Shown here one piece after another: positions 11,640 through 20,609 of a stretch of DNA of 64,000 nt. Every line of letters starts with the position of its first letter. The stretch's first letter is position 1. The notes below the pieces were generated by a model. That model made no database searches, was not told where the DNA came from, and saw only the letters and a program-made list of their open reading frames with translations. Source of the DNA: Gautieria morchelliformis (Eukaryota > Basidiomycota > Agaricomycetes > Gomphales > Gomphaceae); the NCBI GenBank assembly GCA_015179125.1, contig WHVA01000160.1, positions 156,040-220,039 of the forward strand. Reading direction: 5' to 3'. Position numbers and translations under genes: made by a program.

Positions 11640-13080
11640 CCACTTGCAGCCATGACACACAGGAATGGCGGGAGCCCTGAACCTGGGCTAGAAAAAAAAA
11701 AAAAAAAAAAAGGAGGATAAAAAAGTGAAAACTTATTGTAATAAATGTCAGAAAAAAACACCACAGGCTATGATGATGATCAAGAAAGGTGGGAGGCAAT
11801 AAGAGGAGCAGGCCAGGCTGAAAGGCAGTCAAAAAGTGGTTCAAAAAGCGAAAATGTTTGAAGAAATACCATGGAGAGAAGCTGATCCTAATAAATGTCA
11901 AAACAACACAAATATGATAGCATGACACACACCAGATGCAGCAATGGCAGACAGGAAAGGTGGGAAACACTGAGAGGAGGAACCTGGGGTGAAAAGATGG
12001 CAAAAAGAGGATAAAAAAGCGAAAATTAGGGGAAGAAATGACAGATATGATAAGGAAAGAGCACACAGGAGGCAGTAGTGATGACCAAGAAAGGTGGAGG
12101 CAATGAGAGGAGCAACCTAAGCTGAAAAGAAGTCAAACAGAGATTAAAAAAGCGAAAATTACAGCAAGAAATAGCAATCAATAGTATAAAGTTCTAGGGG
12201 GGGCGGTTGTGGGTCTCACTATATGAAAACAATAGCAAGACACACACCAGATGCAGCAATATCAGACAGGCAAGGTGGGAGGCATTGAGAGAGGGGCCTG
12301 AAAAGAAGACAAAAAGAGGATAAAAAAGCGAAAATTATTGGAAGAAATGATAAATATGATAGGAAAAAACACACCAGAGCCAGCAATGACCATCAAGAAA
12401 GGTGGGAGGCAATGAGAGGAGCAACATAGGCTGAAAAGGAGTCAAACAGAGATTAAAAAAGCGAAAATTATAGCAAGAAATAGAAATATTTACCATGGAG
12501 AGAAGCTGATTCTAATAAATGTCAAAACAAAACAAATATGATAGCAAGACACACATCAGATGCAGCAATGGCAGACAGGAAAGGTGGGAAGCACTGAGAG
12601 GAGGAACCTGGGCTGAAAAGATGGCAAAAAGAGGATAAAAAAGCGAAAATTAGTGGAAGAAATATGATGAGGAAAGAACACACAGGAGGCAGGAGTGATG
12701 ACCAAGAAAGGTGGAGGCAATGAGAGGAGCAACCTAAGCTGAAAAGAAGTCAAAAAGAGATTAAAAAAGCGAAAATTATAGCAAGAAATAGCAATATTTA
12801 CCATGGAGGGAAGCTGATTCTAATAAATATCAAACCATGATAGCAAGACACACACCAGATGCAGCAATATCAGACAGGCAAGGTGGGGGGCATTGAGAGA
12901 GGGGCCTGAAAAGAAGACAAAAAGAGGATAAAAAAGCGAAAATTATTGGAAGAAATGATAGATATGATAGGAAAAAACACACCAGAGCCAGTAATTACCA
13001 TCCAGAAAGGTGGGAGGCAATGAGAGGAGCAGCCTAGGGTGAAAAGAAGTCAAAAGAGGATAAAAAAGCGAAAATATTAA
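11640..13080. repeat. Macrosatellite, ~300-bp period
   Basis: The landmark ACACACCAGATGCAGCAAT recurs at about 11928, 12241, 12550 (one base different) and 12848, giving spacings of 313, 309 and 298. Each unit consists of two related half-units ending in AAAAAAGCGAAAATTA and containing GACAGGAAAGGTGGGA or CAAGAAAGGTGGAGGCAATG. No coding frame is maintained across units. Partial units extend the array on the left. Confidence 0.8.
12178..12230 (+). repeat. Inverted copy of the Helitron-like 5' terminus inside the macrosatellite
   Basis: TCAATAGTATAAAGTTCTAG and the bases that follow match, in opposite orientation, the 53-bp 5' terminus of element C at 13519-13571, with about two mismatches. 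It replaces the segment that carries TATTTACCATGG in the neighbouring ~300-bp units. Confidence 0.8.
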
Positions 13081-13085
13081 CAATA

Positions 13086-13290
13086 TTTACCCCCTCAGTA
13101 GAGAGACAGAGAGCCCCAGTAAGAGACACAGAGAGAGCCAGACACAGAGAGAGCTAGTAGCAGATACAGAGAGAGCCAGCAGCAGACACAGAGATCCAGC
13201 AGCAGACACAGAGATCCAGTAGCAGACACAGAGAACCAGCAGCAGAACAGATCCAGCAGCAGACAGACAGGTCCAGCAGGCACAGAGACA
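13086..13290. repeat. Microsatellite-like CAGCAGCAGACACAGAGA repeat
   Basis: Units of roughly 18 bp (CCAGCAGCAGACACAGAGAT). The open frames on the minus strand here are Cys/Leu-rich low-complexity products of the repeat, not a gene. Confidence 0.8.
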
Positions 13291-13642
13291 GTGGGCAGGA
13301 GAGCCAGAGGTTGCCAGTTGGACCAGAGGAAATGGCAGCAGGAGGGTCGAGGGAAGGTGGGTGCGCGCGTACAGCAACGTTGGATGCGAACCGGTCACGT
13401 GACCAGGAATGCTGCTTGGTCGCTCGGCTGCGCCGCTCGCATTCAAACTCCGGCATAGTGCGTGGTTTGTTTGCGTCTTAGTCAGGATTATGTCAGGATT
13501 ATGTCAGCAGAGCGTGCTGTTTTCATATAGTGAGGCCCACAACCGCCCCCCCTAGAACTTTATACTATAGATACTAGGTGGGTACCCACGCTTCACGCAG
13601 GGGTGTAGGTCAAACGCCTTGGTAAGGTCAAATGCATCAGTA

Positions 13643-14887
13643 TGTCAAGATTGGTTTTCAAGCGTTAATATTGTGTATTAGTGAACACAGCGAATGCCCG
13701 AATAACTTGTGCGAATAAGTATGCCCTTCTGCGAATAAGTGAACCGATGAATGTTCACGAAACAAGAGGGTTGCCCGAACGGGGCTCGCCCTATCTACAG
13801 TCGTAGCGAAATAGCTCGCAGCACTTGACGACGTAACGTGCAAGATATCGCGGAAGGGCTGTCTAAGTTTTGACGGTCCCTTCGCCAACAGCACAGAAAG
13901 TAGTTCAAAGGCTAAGGTAACGAAGATGAAGTATGAGAACTCACCAGTGGTGCCTAGGTCCTTGGCTGGTTGAAGATAGAAATCTTCAAGGGGAGGCTCG
14001 AGACTATGATCACAGCGAGGTCAAGTTTTCACAAGATGGACGACGTATGATAATTGAACTGGGGAATATACATGCGAATGTAAACTATTTATATCGAATG
14101 CTCGTAAGGTATCGGCGAATAGGAAAGAGGCCGTCACGAGTCAGGGTTGGATAGGGGTGCGCAGTCATGATACAGCATAGATGAAATAAACATACAATAG
14201 AATGTGAAAAGAGGGGGAACGTGAAACGACGGGGAGTAAAGGTGGCGAAGGCACTTATGGACAAAACCATGTCTTGGGACCCGCATACATGCTACCCTGC
14301 ACGGGCTCTTGGTCTACTGGGTTGATTCCGCACGACCTATGGGAGGGATGCCCTGCGAACACACTTTGACCATACGAACGCCCAATGGGGTTGGATTAAG
14401 AAGACAATGGGGTTAATGATGAACCATCATGCCGGGTGAATGGTATCGATCGTATTTGATGGTGTGCCTGCTGGCGAATGATGCGAGCAGCGAATAGCCA
14501 TTCGGTGAAATGCAAGGAAGGGCGAACAGAGGTGACATAGGGGAGGAGAGGTCGAGGTGGAGGGCGAAGCCGAGCGAACAGTGAGGAGGAGTAGCGAAAG
14601 GGAAAATGGGGATACCAAGGTGCAGGAAATACACTGGTCATGACAATCCAACTATCAGAACACCATCGGGAGAGGGTCGGGGAGAGGAGGTGGTAGACCC
14701 AGTGATGACTTGTCAAGTCAGTCCAAAGCCGTCGGTCGTGCGTTTAACGGCGTGGCGATGGTAACGGGCGCGAATCAGTGAACATCGGTTGCCGAACATG
14801 ACAATGGCGATCGGAACGAACATGGAAATGGGGTGAGAAATGGCAGGACAGAACACCTGAGTTATGAGGAATAAACGCGTCATGACA
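13643..14887. mobile_element. Solo LTR (copy 1) with 5-bp target duplication
   Basis: A 1245-bp repeat starting TGTCAAGATTGG and ending CGCGTCATGACA, so the termini are TG...CA with TGTCA/TGACA as short inverted repeats. It is flanked on both sides by CAGTA (13638-13642 and 14888-14892), a 5-bp target-site duplication of the size made by Ty3/Gypsy and Ty1/Copia integrases. No internal retroviral domain separates it from another LTR, so it is a solo LTR left by LTR-LTR recombination. The parent element is not in the window. Confidence 0.85.
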
Positions 14888-14977
14888 CAGTAAGGTCAAG
14901 TGAATCAGTAAGGTCAAGTGAATCAGTAAGGTCAAGTGAATCAGTAAGGTCAAGTGAATCAGTAAGGTCAAGTGCAT
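14888..14977. repeat. 18-bp tandem repeat (target of the LTR insertion)
   Basis: Five units of CAGTAAGGTCAAGTGAAT. The LTR's CAGTA target duplication is the first five bases of this unit. Related TTTGACCTTAC units occur at 20520-20575 on the other strand. Confidence 0.85.
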
Positions 14978-15012
14978 TGGGGTAAATAGGATCATGCAAA
15001 ATATATCCCTGT

Positions 15013-15213
15013 TCATATAGTATCATGAATCATGTATGCACCCATGGAACAGCTGAACATGCAGAGCTCTCTCTCGACCTCTGGGATGGCCCTCCCAGCG
15101 ACTCTAGACATGAAAGTGGTAATGGTCTTGACTGAATCATCAGAGATTATAAGATTGCACCTATTGTCATAATCCACAGGTTTCAAAGCTTGTGCATTGT
15201 AAAATATATCCAA
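15013..15213 (-). pseudogene. Conserved Helitron-carried ORF fragment
   Basis: It encodes ALKPVDYDNRCNLIISDDSV and TFMSRVAGR..PEVERELCMF, clearly homologous to the plus-strand product at 20058-20247 in element D. The conserved protein frame in two diverged copies suggests past coding selection or a captured gene fragment. I recognise no family. The upstream part (matching 19690-19830) lies at 15224-15345 but is not in one continuous frame. Confidence 0.45.
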
Positions 15214-15349
15214 TAGTGATCTTGGGGATCCTGAATTTTGACAATGTGGTTATATCGATATGCCAGCTGATCCTCCGGTGACACTCTCACAGAACCAGAA
15301 ACAATACCAAAATAAGAAATGGGGGAAGACCCAAAGTGCAGTTGGATAG

Positions 15350-15590
15350 CATGTCCTCATAACGTGTCCTCACAGGCAGTGTGTCCCCACACGTAATGTG
15401 TCCTCACAGGTAGCGTGTCCCCACACATAATGTGTCCCCACAGGTAGCGTGTCCCCACACGTAATGTGTCCTCACAGGTAGCGTGTCCCCACACGTAACG
15501 TGTCCTCACAGGTAGCGTGTCCTCACATGTAACGTGTCCTCACAGGTAGTGTGTCCCCACATGTAACGTGTCCTCACTGTCAGGGGACAC
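15350..15590. repeat. Minisatellite, GGTAGCGTGTCC(C/T)CACACGTAA(T/C)GTGTCC type
   Basis: Alternating ~16-17 bp units. It is the reverse complement of the array at 18795-19281 but more diverged and shorter. It supports a common origin of elements B and D. Confidence 0.8.
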
Positions 15591-15700
15591 CCTGTTTTCC
15601 ATTTCCAGTTCCGACACCGCACCCAGTTCCGACTCCATTTCCGACTCCACTTCCGGTTCCGATTCCATCTCTGCCTCCGCTTTTGGAAATGATTCTGCTT
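15591..15700. repeat. TTCCGACTCC-type microsatellite
   Basis: Degenerate ~12-bp repeats (AGTTCCGACTCCA, TTCCGACTCCAC, TTCCGGTTCCGA). Any reading frame is low-complexity Ser/Asp or Pro/Thr. Confidence 0.7.
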
Positions 15701-15719
15701 CTGGGAGAACTTCCACCAG

Positions 15720-16785
15720 TGTCAAGATTGGTTTTCAAGCGTTAATATCGTGTATTAGTGAACACAGCGAATGCCCGAATAGCTTGTGCGAATAAGTATG
15801 CCGTTCGGCGAATAGGTGAACTGATGAATGTTCATGAAACAAGAGGGTTGCCCGAACAGGGCTCGCCCTATCTACAGTCGTAGCAAAATAGCTCACAGCA
15901 CTTGACGAAGTAACGTGCAAGATATCGCGGAAGGGCTGTCTATGTTTCGACGGTCCCTTCGCTGGCGAAGGTGCTCCTTCAGAGCCCTTCGCCAACAGCA
16001 CAGAAAGTAGTTTGAAGGCTAAGGTAACAAAGATGAAGTATGAGAACTCACCAGTGATGCCTAAGTCCTTGGCTGGTCGAAGATAGAAATCTTCAAGGAG
16101 AGGCTCAAGACGGTGATCACAGCGAGGTCAAGTTTGCACAAGATGGACGACGTATGATAATTGAACTGGGGAATATACATGCCAATGTAAACTACTTATA
16201 TCTAATGCTCGTACGGTATCAGCGAATAGGAAAGAGGCCGTCATGAGTCAGGGTTGGATAGGGGTGCGCAGTCATGATACTAAGGAGATGGAATAAACAT
16301 ACAATAGAGTGAGGGAGGAGTGCGAACATGAAATGACGGAGAGTAAAGGTGGCGAAGGTACTTATGTACGAAACCATGTCTTGGGACCCGCATACATGTC
16401 ACCCTGCACGGACTCTTTGTCCACTGGGTCGATCCCACATGACCTACGGAAGGAACGCTCTGCGAACATACTTTGGCCATACGAAAACCCAAAGGGGTTG
16501 GATTTAAGAAGATGATGGGGTTAGTGATGAATCATTACGCCGGGTAAATGGTATCGATCGTGTTTGATGGTGTGCCTTGTTGGCGAAATGTGCGAGCAGC
16601 GAATAGCGGTTTGGCGAAATGTGGCGAAGAGTGAACGGAGAGAACATAGGGGAGGCGTGGCCGAAGGGAGAGGCGAAGCCGAGCGAGCACGGAGGAGGAG
16701 TAGCGAACGAGGGAATGGGGGTACCAAGGTGCAGGAAATACATAGGTCATGACAATCCGATTGTCAGAACACCATCGGAAGAGGG
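15720..16785. mobile_element. LTR-like repeat copy 2, 3'-truncated
   Basis: It starts with the same TGTCAAGATTGG terminus and is collinear with copy 1 for ~1 kb. It stops after GGAAGAGGG, where copies 1 and 3 continue for another ~220 bp. It abuts the TGTCAAG start of copy 3 with no spacer. It carries a ~30-bp insert containing CTGGCGAAGGTGCTCC that is absent from copy 1 and present in copy 3. Confidence 0.85.
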
Positions 16786-18059
16786 TGTCAAGATTGGTTT
16801 TTAGGCGTTAATATTGTGTATTAGTGAACACAACGAATGCCCGAATAACTTGTGCGAATAAGTATGCTGTTCGGCGAATAAGTGAACCGATGAATGTTCA
16901 CGAAACAAAGGGGTTGCCTGAACGGGGCTCGCCCTGTCTACAGTCGTAGCGAAACAGCTCGCAGCACTTGACGACGTAACGTGCAAGATATCGTGGAAGG
17001 GCTGTCTAAGTTTCGACGGTCCCTTCGCTGGCGAAGGTGCTCCTTCGGAGCCCTTCACCAACAGCACAGAAAGTAGTTCAAAGGCTAAGGTAACGAAGAC
17101 GAAGTATGAGAACTCACCAGTGATGCCTAAGTCCTTGGCTGGTCGAAGATAGAAATCTTCAAGGAGAGGCTCAAGACGATGATCACAGCGAGGTCAAGTT
17201 TGCACAAGATGGACGACGTATGATAATTGAACTGGGGAATGTACATGCGAATGTAAACTACTTATATCGAATGCTCGTAAGGTATCAGCGAATAGGAAAG
17301 AGGCCGTCACGAGTCAGGGTTGGATAGGGGTGCACAGTCATGATACAACATAGATGAAATAAACATACAATAGAATGTAAGAAGGGGGAAAACATGAAAT
17401 GACGGAGAGTAGAGGTGGCGAAGGCATTTATGGACAAAACCATGTCTTGGGACCCGTGTACATGCTACCCTGCACGGACTCTTGGTCTACTGGGTTGATT
17501 CCGCACGGCCTATGGGGGGATGTCCTGCGAACATACTCTGACCATACGAACACCCAATGGGGTTGGATTTAAGAAGACGATGGGGTTAATGATGGACCAT
17601 CATGCCGGGTGAATGGTATCGATCGTTTTTGATGGTGTGCCTGCTGGCGAATGATGCGAGCAGCGAATAGCCGTTCGGCGAGATGCAAGGGAGGTCGAAC
17701 AGAGGTGACACAGGGGAGGAGAGGCCGAGGAGGAGGGCGAAGCCGAGCGAACACTGAGGAGGAGTGGCGAAAGGGAAAACGGGGATACCACGGTGCAGGA
17801 AATGCACAGGTCATGACAACCCAACTATTCGGACACCATCGGAAGAGGGTCGAGTAGAGGAGGTGGTAGGCCCAGCGATGACTGCCAAGTCAGTCTCAGG
17901 ACGTCGATAGTGTGTTTTGACGGCGCGGCTATAGTAGTTGGCGCGAACAGCGAGAGTTGGTTGCCGAACATAACAATGGTGATCAGAACGAACACGAAGG
18001 TGGGGTGAAAAAATAGGGAAACTGAGCTTCTAAGTATGGGAGATAAACGCGTCATGACA
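16786..18059. mobile_element. LTR-like repeat copy 3, full length
   Basis: A 1274-bp copy, TGTCAAG...CATGACA. It is nearly identical to copy 2 over their shared part, including the ~30-bp insert. The right flank is CTATA. No matching duplication is found on the left of copy 2 (ACCAG) or copy 3 (GAGGG). Confidence 0.85.
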
Positions 18060-18088
18060 CTATACTGGTGGTTGGCTTACTCTTTTAC

Positions 18089-18171
18089 CCCCAAGGAGGC
18101 CCAGCAACAGCAAGAGACACCCAGAGAAAGTTTCTCTGGGTGTCTCTTGCTGTTGCTGGGTCTCCTTGGGG
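18089..18171. repeat. Near-perfect 41-bp palindrome
   Basis: The arms at 18089-18129 and 18131-18171 (CCCCAAGGAGGCCCAGCAAC outward) pair with one mismatch around a single central base. Such a structure would extrude as a cruciform. Confidence 0.9.
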
Positions 18172-18794
18172 ATAATATTGCTATTTGATCTAATGTAAAT
18201 TCTGTAATCTTATTTTTATCTCTTTTGTTATTGTATTTTACCATATGTACTGTACATTTTTTGACATTTTTTCGAGAAATAGATATCAATACATTATCCT
18301 GAACTTGCTAAAATTAATGACAACAGGCTCTGCTTGCAATGTAGTTTCTTTTGTTATTATTTTATTTTGTATACTGTCTATGTTAAAACAAACATTAATA
18401 AGTTTCCCTGAGTTTGCTAAAGTTAATGATAAGTAACAGCCTCTGCTTGCAAATATAAATAAGTCTATTCCTCTAATATTCACTATAAACCCTCTGTTAT
18501 ATTGCCCCTACAATAAATTCACTTTGAGGCTCTTGGGGATATGTTAAACATGGGGGATGCTACACACACTATAGGGACATGCTATGCACACTACAGGGCA
18601 ACATGCTATAAACAAGGGACAAGCTACACACTACAGGGTGACACACCATGCATGGGGGACACGCTACAAACAAGGGACATATTATGCACACTATACTTGG
18701 GGGACGCTTGCATGGGGACATGCCACGCATGCTATACTTGAGGGTCAGACTACCCTACACATGCTATACTTGGGGACACACTACATGTTTGGGG

Positions 18795-19281
18795 ACACGC
18801 TGCATGTGAGGACATGCTATGTGTGAGGACACGCTACGTGTGAGGACACGCTACGTGTGAGGACACGCTACGTGTGAGGACACGCTACGTGTGAGGACAC
18901 GCTACGTGTGAGGACACGCTACGTGTGAGGACACGCTACGTGAACGTGTGAGGACACGCTACGTGTGAGGACACGCTACGTGTGAGGACACGCTACGTGT
19001 GAGGACACGCTACGTGTGAGGACACGCTACGTGTGAGGACACGCTACGTGTGAGGACACGCTACGTGTGAGGACACGCTACGTGTGAGGACACGCTACGT
19101 GTGAGGACACGCTACGTGTGAGGACACGCTACGTGTGAGGACACGCTACGTGTGAGGACACGCTACGTGTGAGGACACGCTACGTGTGAGGACACGCTAC
19201 GTGTGAGGACACGCTACGTGTGAGGACACGCTACGTGTGAGGACACGCTACGTGTGAGGACACGCTACGTGTGAGGACATG
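18795..19281. repeat. 17-bp minisatellite array (~28 units)
   Basis: Units of GTGAGGACACGCTACGT are nearly identical throughout. One longer unit near 18940 contains GTGAACGTGTGAGG. The uniformity suggests recent expansion. The array is open in the frame of the following ORF only because 17 bp cycles through frames, so the array itself is not called coding. Confidence 0.9.
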
Positions 19282-19873
19282 CTATCTACTGAGGTTATTA
19301 GCAGGTCAACTGCCTCTTTGGTCACCAGGCAAAACAGATCGCATAGATCTGACTTTGTACTATCCAGTCCTGGCATGTATAGCGGAGTTAGCTCACATGA
19401 GTGTGAACGAGGGGCACCCAGCCCTCAGATACAAAGGGATCAATTCACCACTCCCTGATGGATCAACTGCCTTTATTGTCAAGCTTGGAACACCGATCAA
19501 TGAAGGCAACTTGGATGGGAGCAATAGGTGGCCTACAGCACCAACCGCAGCTGTGCAGAGTAAAATGAGGACACGCATCACAAGAGAAGGAAATGTCCTG
19601 CCTATCATCACATCTGTCTGCCTTGGGACTCATGCTTGGGATTTACTCAACAACAACCAAGGAAGGGACAGAGCACATCAAATCCAACTGCATTTTGGGT
19701 CTTCCCCCATTTCTGATTTTGGTATTGTTTCTATTTCTCTGAGAGTATCACCGGAGGATCAGCTGGCATATATATATAGAAGCATTGTCAAAATTAAGGA
19801 TCCCCAAGATCACTATTGGATCTATTTCACAATGCACAAGGGCAAGGAATTGCTACTGGAATGTAACATGTAA
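19271..19873 (+). CDS. Element D ORF, unknown function (possible captured gene fragment)
   Basis: An ORF of 200 codons. The first ATG lies in the last units of the 17-bp array, so the real start is uncertain and may be an exon boundary near 19300. The sequence has ordinary globular composition: DLTLYYPVLACIAELAHMSV, GTPINEGNLDGSNRWPTAPT, AYIYRSIVKIKDPQDHYWIY. The matching DNA in element B is frame-disrupted, so the segment is older than the separation of B and D. It has no Helitron Rep or helicase motif and no family I recognise. Confidence 0.4.
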   Translation: MRTCYLLRLLAGQLPLWSPGKTDRIDLTLYYPVLACIAELAHMSVNEGHPALRYKGINSPLPDGSTAFIVKLGTPINEGNLDGSNRWPTAPTAAVQSKMRTRITREGNVLPIITSVCLGTHAWDLLNNNQGRDRAHQIQLHFGSSPISDFGIVSISLRVSPEDQLAYIYRSIVKIKDPQDHYWIYFTMHKGKELLLECNM

Positions 19874-20057
19874 ACTGTTCACTTTTGACATGTGTCTGGT
19901 GTGCATGGATTCCATTATTTTGATGAGTCCTTTCATGATGGATTTCCTGATGGCATTCCTGCATGGTTCCAAGACAGTGCAGTGACTCCCAAAGTGGCAC
20001 ATCAACTATGGAATGGAGCCACTTTTCTGTTCTTCGAGAGGAAAGCCTTCTCAAAGC

Positions 20058-20247
20058 TTTGAAACCTGTGGATTATGATAATAGGCGCAATCTTATAATA
20101 CCTGATGATTCAGTCAAGACTATTACCACTTTCATGTCTAGAGTTGCTGCGAGGACCATCACAGATGTAGAGAGGGAGGTCTGCATGTTCGTATCTGTGT
20201 ATGCACACTACACCAGGGAACCCCCTACGCATACTGGGGTGCACTAG
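20058..20247 (+). CDS. Element D conserved segment (ALKPVDYDN...)
   Basis: An open stretch beginning KALKPVDYDNRRNLIIPDDS and continuing through TFMSRVAARTITDVEREVCM. It is homologous to 15013-15213 on the minus strand of element B. It lies ~190 bp after the preceding ORF and may be a further exon of the same captured gene. The start shown is the conserved block, not a proven initiation site. Confidence 0.4.
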
Positions 20248-20581
20248 GAGAACCGCAGTGCAGGTTGCAGCACAGAAACACTTTATCAAAGCTCCTCAAG
20301 GCCCTTAAGTCGGGATGACTGCACCTTGGGCAACCCAGCTGATAATGAGGCATATGACCCAGACCTTTATGAAGTAGATGATTGGTATATATGAACATCC
20401 CATACGGAGAAAATGCATATAATCATCACACCTTTTGAGGATATACACACAGGGAGCACATGACATAAAGGGACATGGGAAACATGAGAAGAGGATATAT
20501 TGTACAAGATGCATTTTATTTACCCCAATGCATTTGACCTTACCGATGCATTTGACCTTACTGGTGCATTTGACTTAAACC

Positions 20582-20609
20582 CCCGCGCGAAGCGCGGGTA
20601 CCCACCTAG
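20582..20609 (+). other. Helitron-like 3' terminus of element D
   Basis: A stem of seven G/C pairs (CCCGCGC/GCGCGGG) closes a GAA loop, then TACCCAC and CTAG, followed by T. The GCGAAGC core is a known unusually stable DNA mini-hairpin. Confidence 0.7.

Larger units (their letters stand above)
9739..13571 (-). mobile_element. Helitron-like element C (non-autonomous)
   Basis: Read on the minus strand, the element starts with TC after an A (TCTATAGTATAAAGTTC at 13571 downward). It ends with a GTGCGAAGCAC-centred hairpin, an 11-base spacer and CTAG followed by T (9742-9739). A 5' TC, a subterminal 3' hairpin, a CTRR end and insertion between A and T are the hallmarks of Helitrons. No Rep/helicase ORF is visible. 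The interior is repeat arrays plus sequence shared with elements B and D, such as the block near 11460-11530 that matches 18285-18340 in reverse complement. Confidence 0.6.
13574..15719 (-). mobile_element. Helitron-like element B, interrupted by a solo LTR
   Basis: The minus-strand 3' end CTAG (13577-13574) is followed by T. A GTGAAGC-centred imperfect hairpin lies just inside it. The next two bases (TA) separate it from the TC start of element C, so B and C are joined head to tail. The body matches element D in reverse: the TTTGACCTTAC 18-mers, the ORF segment at 15013-15213, and the block at 15224-15345 that matches 19690-19830. A solo LTR (13643-14887) interrupts it. The 5' end is lost at the LTR copy that starts at 15720. 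Confidence 0.6.
18060..20609 (+). mobile_element. Helitron-like element D
   Basis: It ends on the plus strand with a clean hairpin, a 7-base spacer and CTAG followed by T. It contains, in order, sequence shared with element C, a CATGCTATACACACTA-type degenerate repeat (18540-18790), the 17-bp array, an ORF of ~200 codons, the conserved ALKPVDYDN segment and the TTTGACCTTAC units. It is inverted relative to elements B and C. The 5' TC terminus was not found, so the left limit is set at the LTR boundary. Confidence 0.55.

Noticed and set aside
13658-17067. Repeated minus-strand ORF (LRQPFRDILHV..., three copies)
   Set aside because: It recurs because it lies inside the LTR-like repeat. Copies differ by frame-preserving and frame-breaking changes alike, there is no family match, and it spans typical LTR non-coding DNA.
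15720-18059. Complete LTR retrotransposon formed by copies 2 and 3
   Set aside because: There is no internal sequence between the two repeats, so they cannot be the LTRs of one intact element.
18795-19281. CRISPR-like array
   Set aside because: Units are contiguous 17-mers without unique spacers, in a eukaryotic transposon context. It is a minisatellite.
9739-20609. DNA transposons with terminal inverted repeats
   Set aside because: The inverted blocks are separate elements in opposite orientation. Their ends fit hairpin-CTAG and A|TC rules, and no target duplications are seen.
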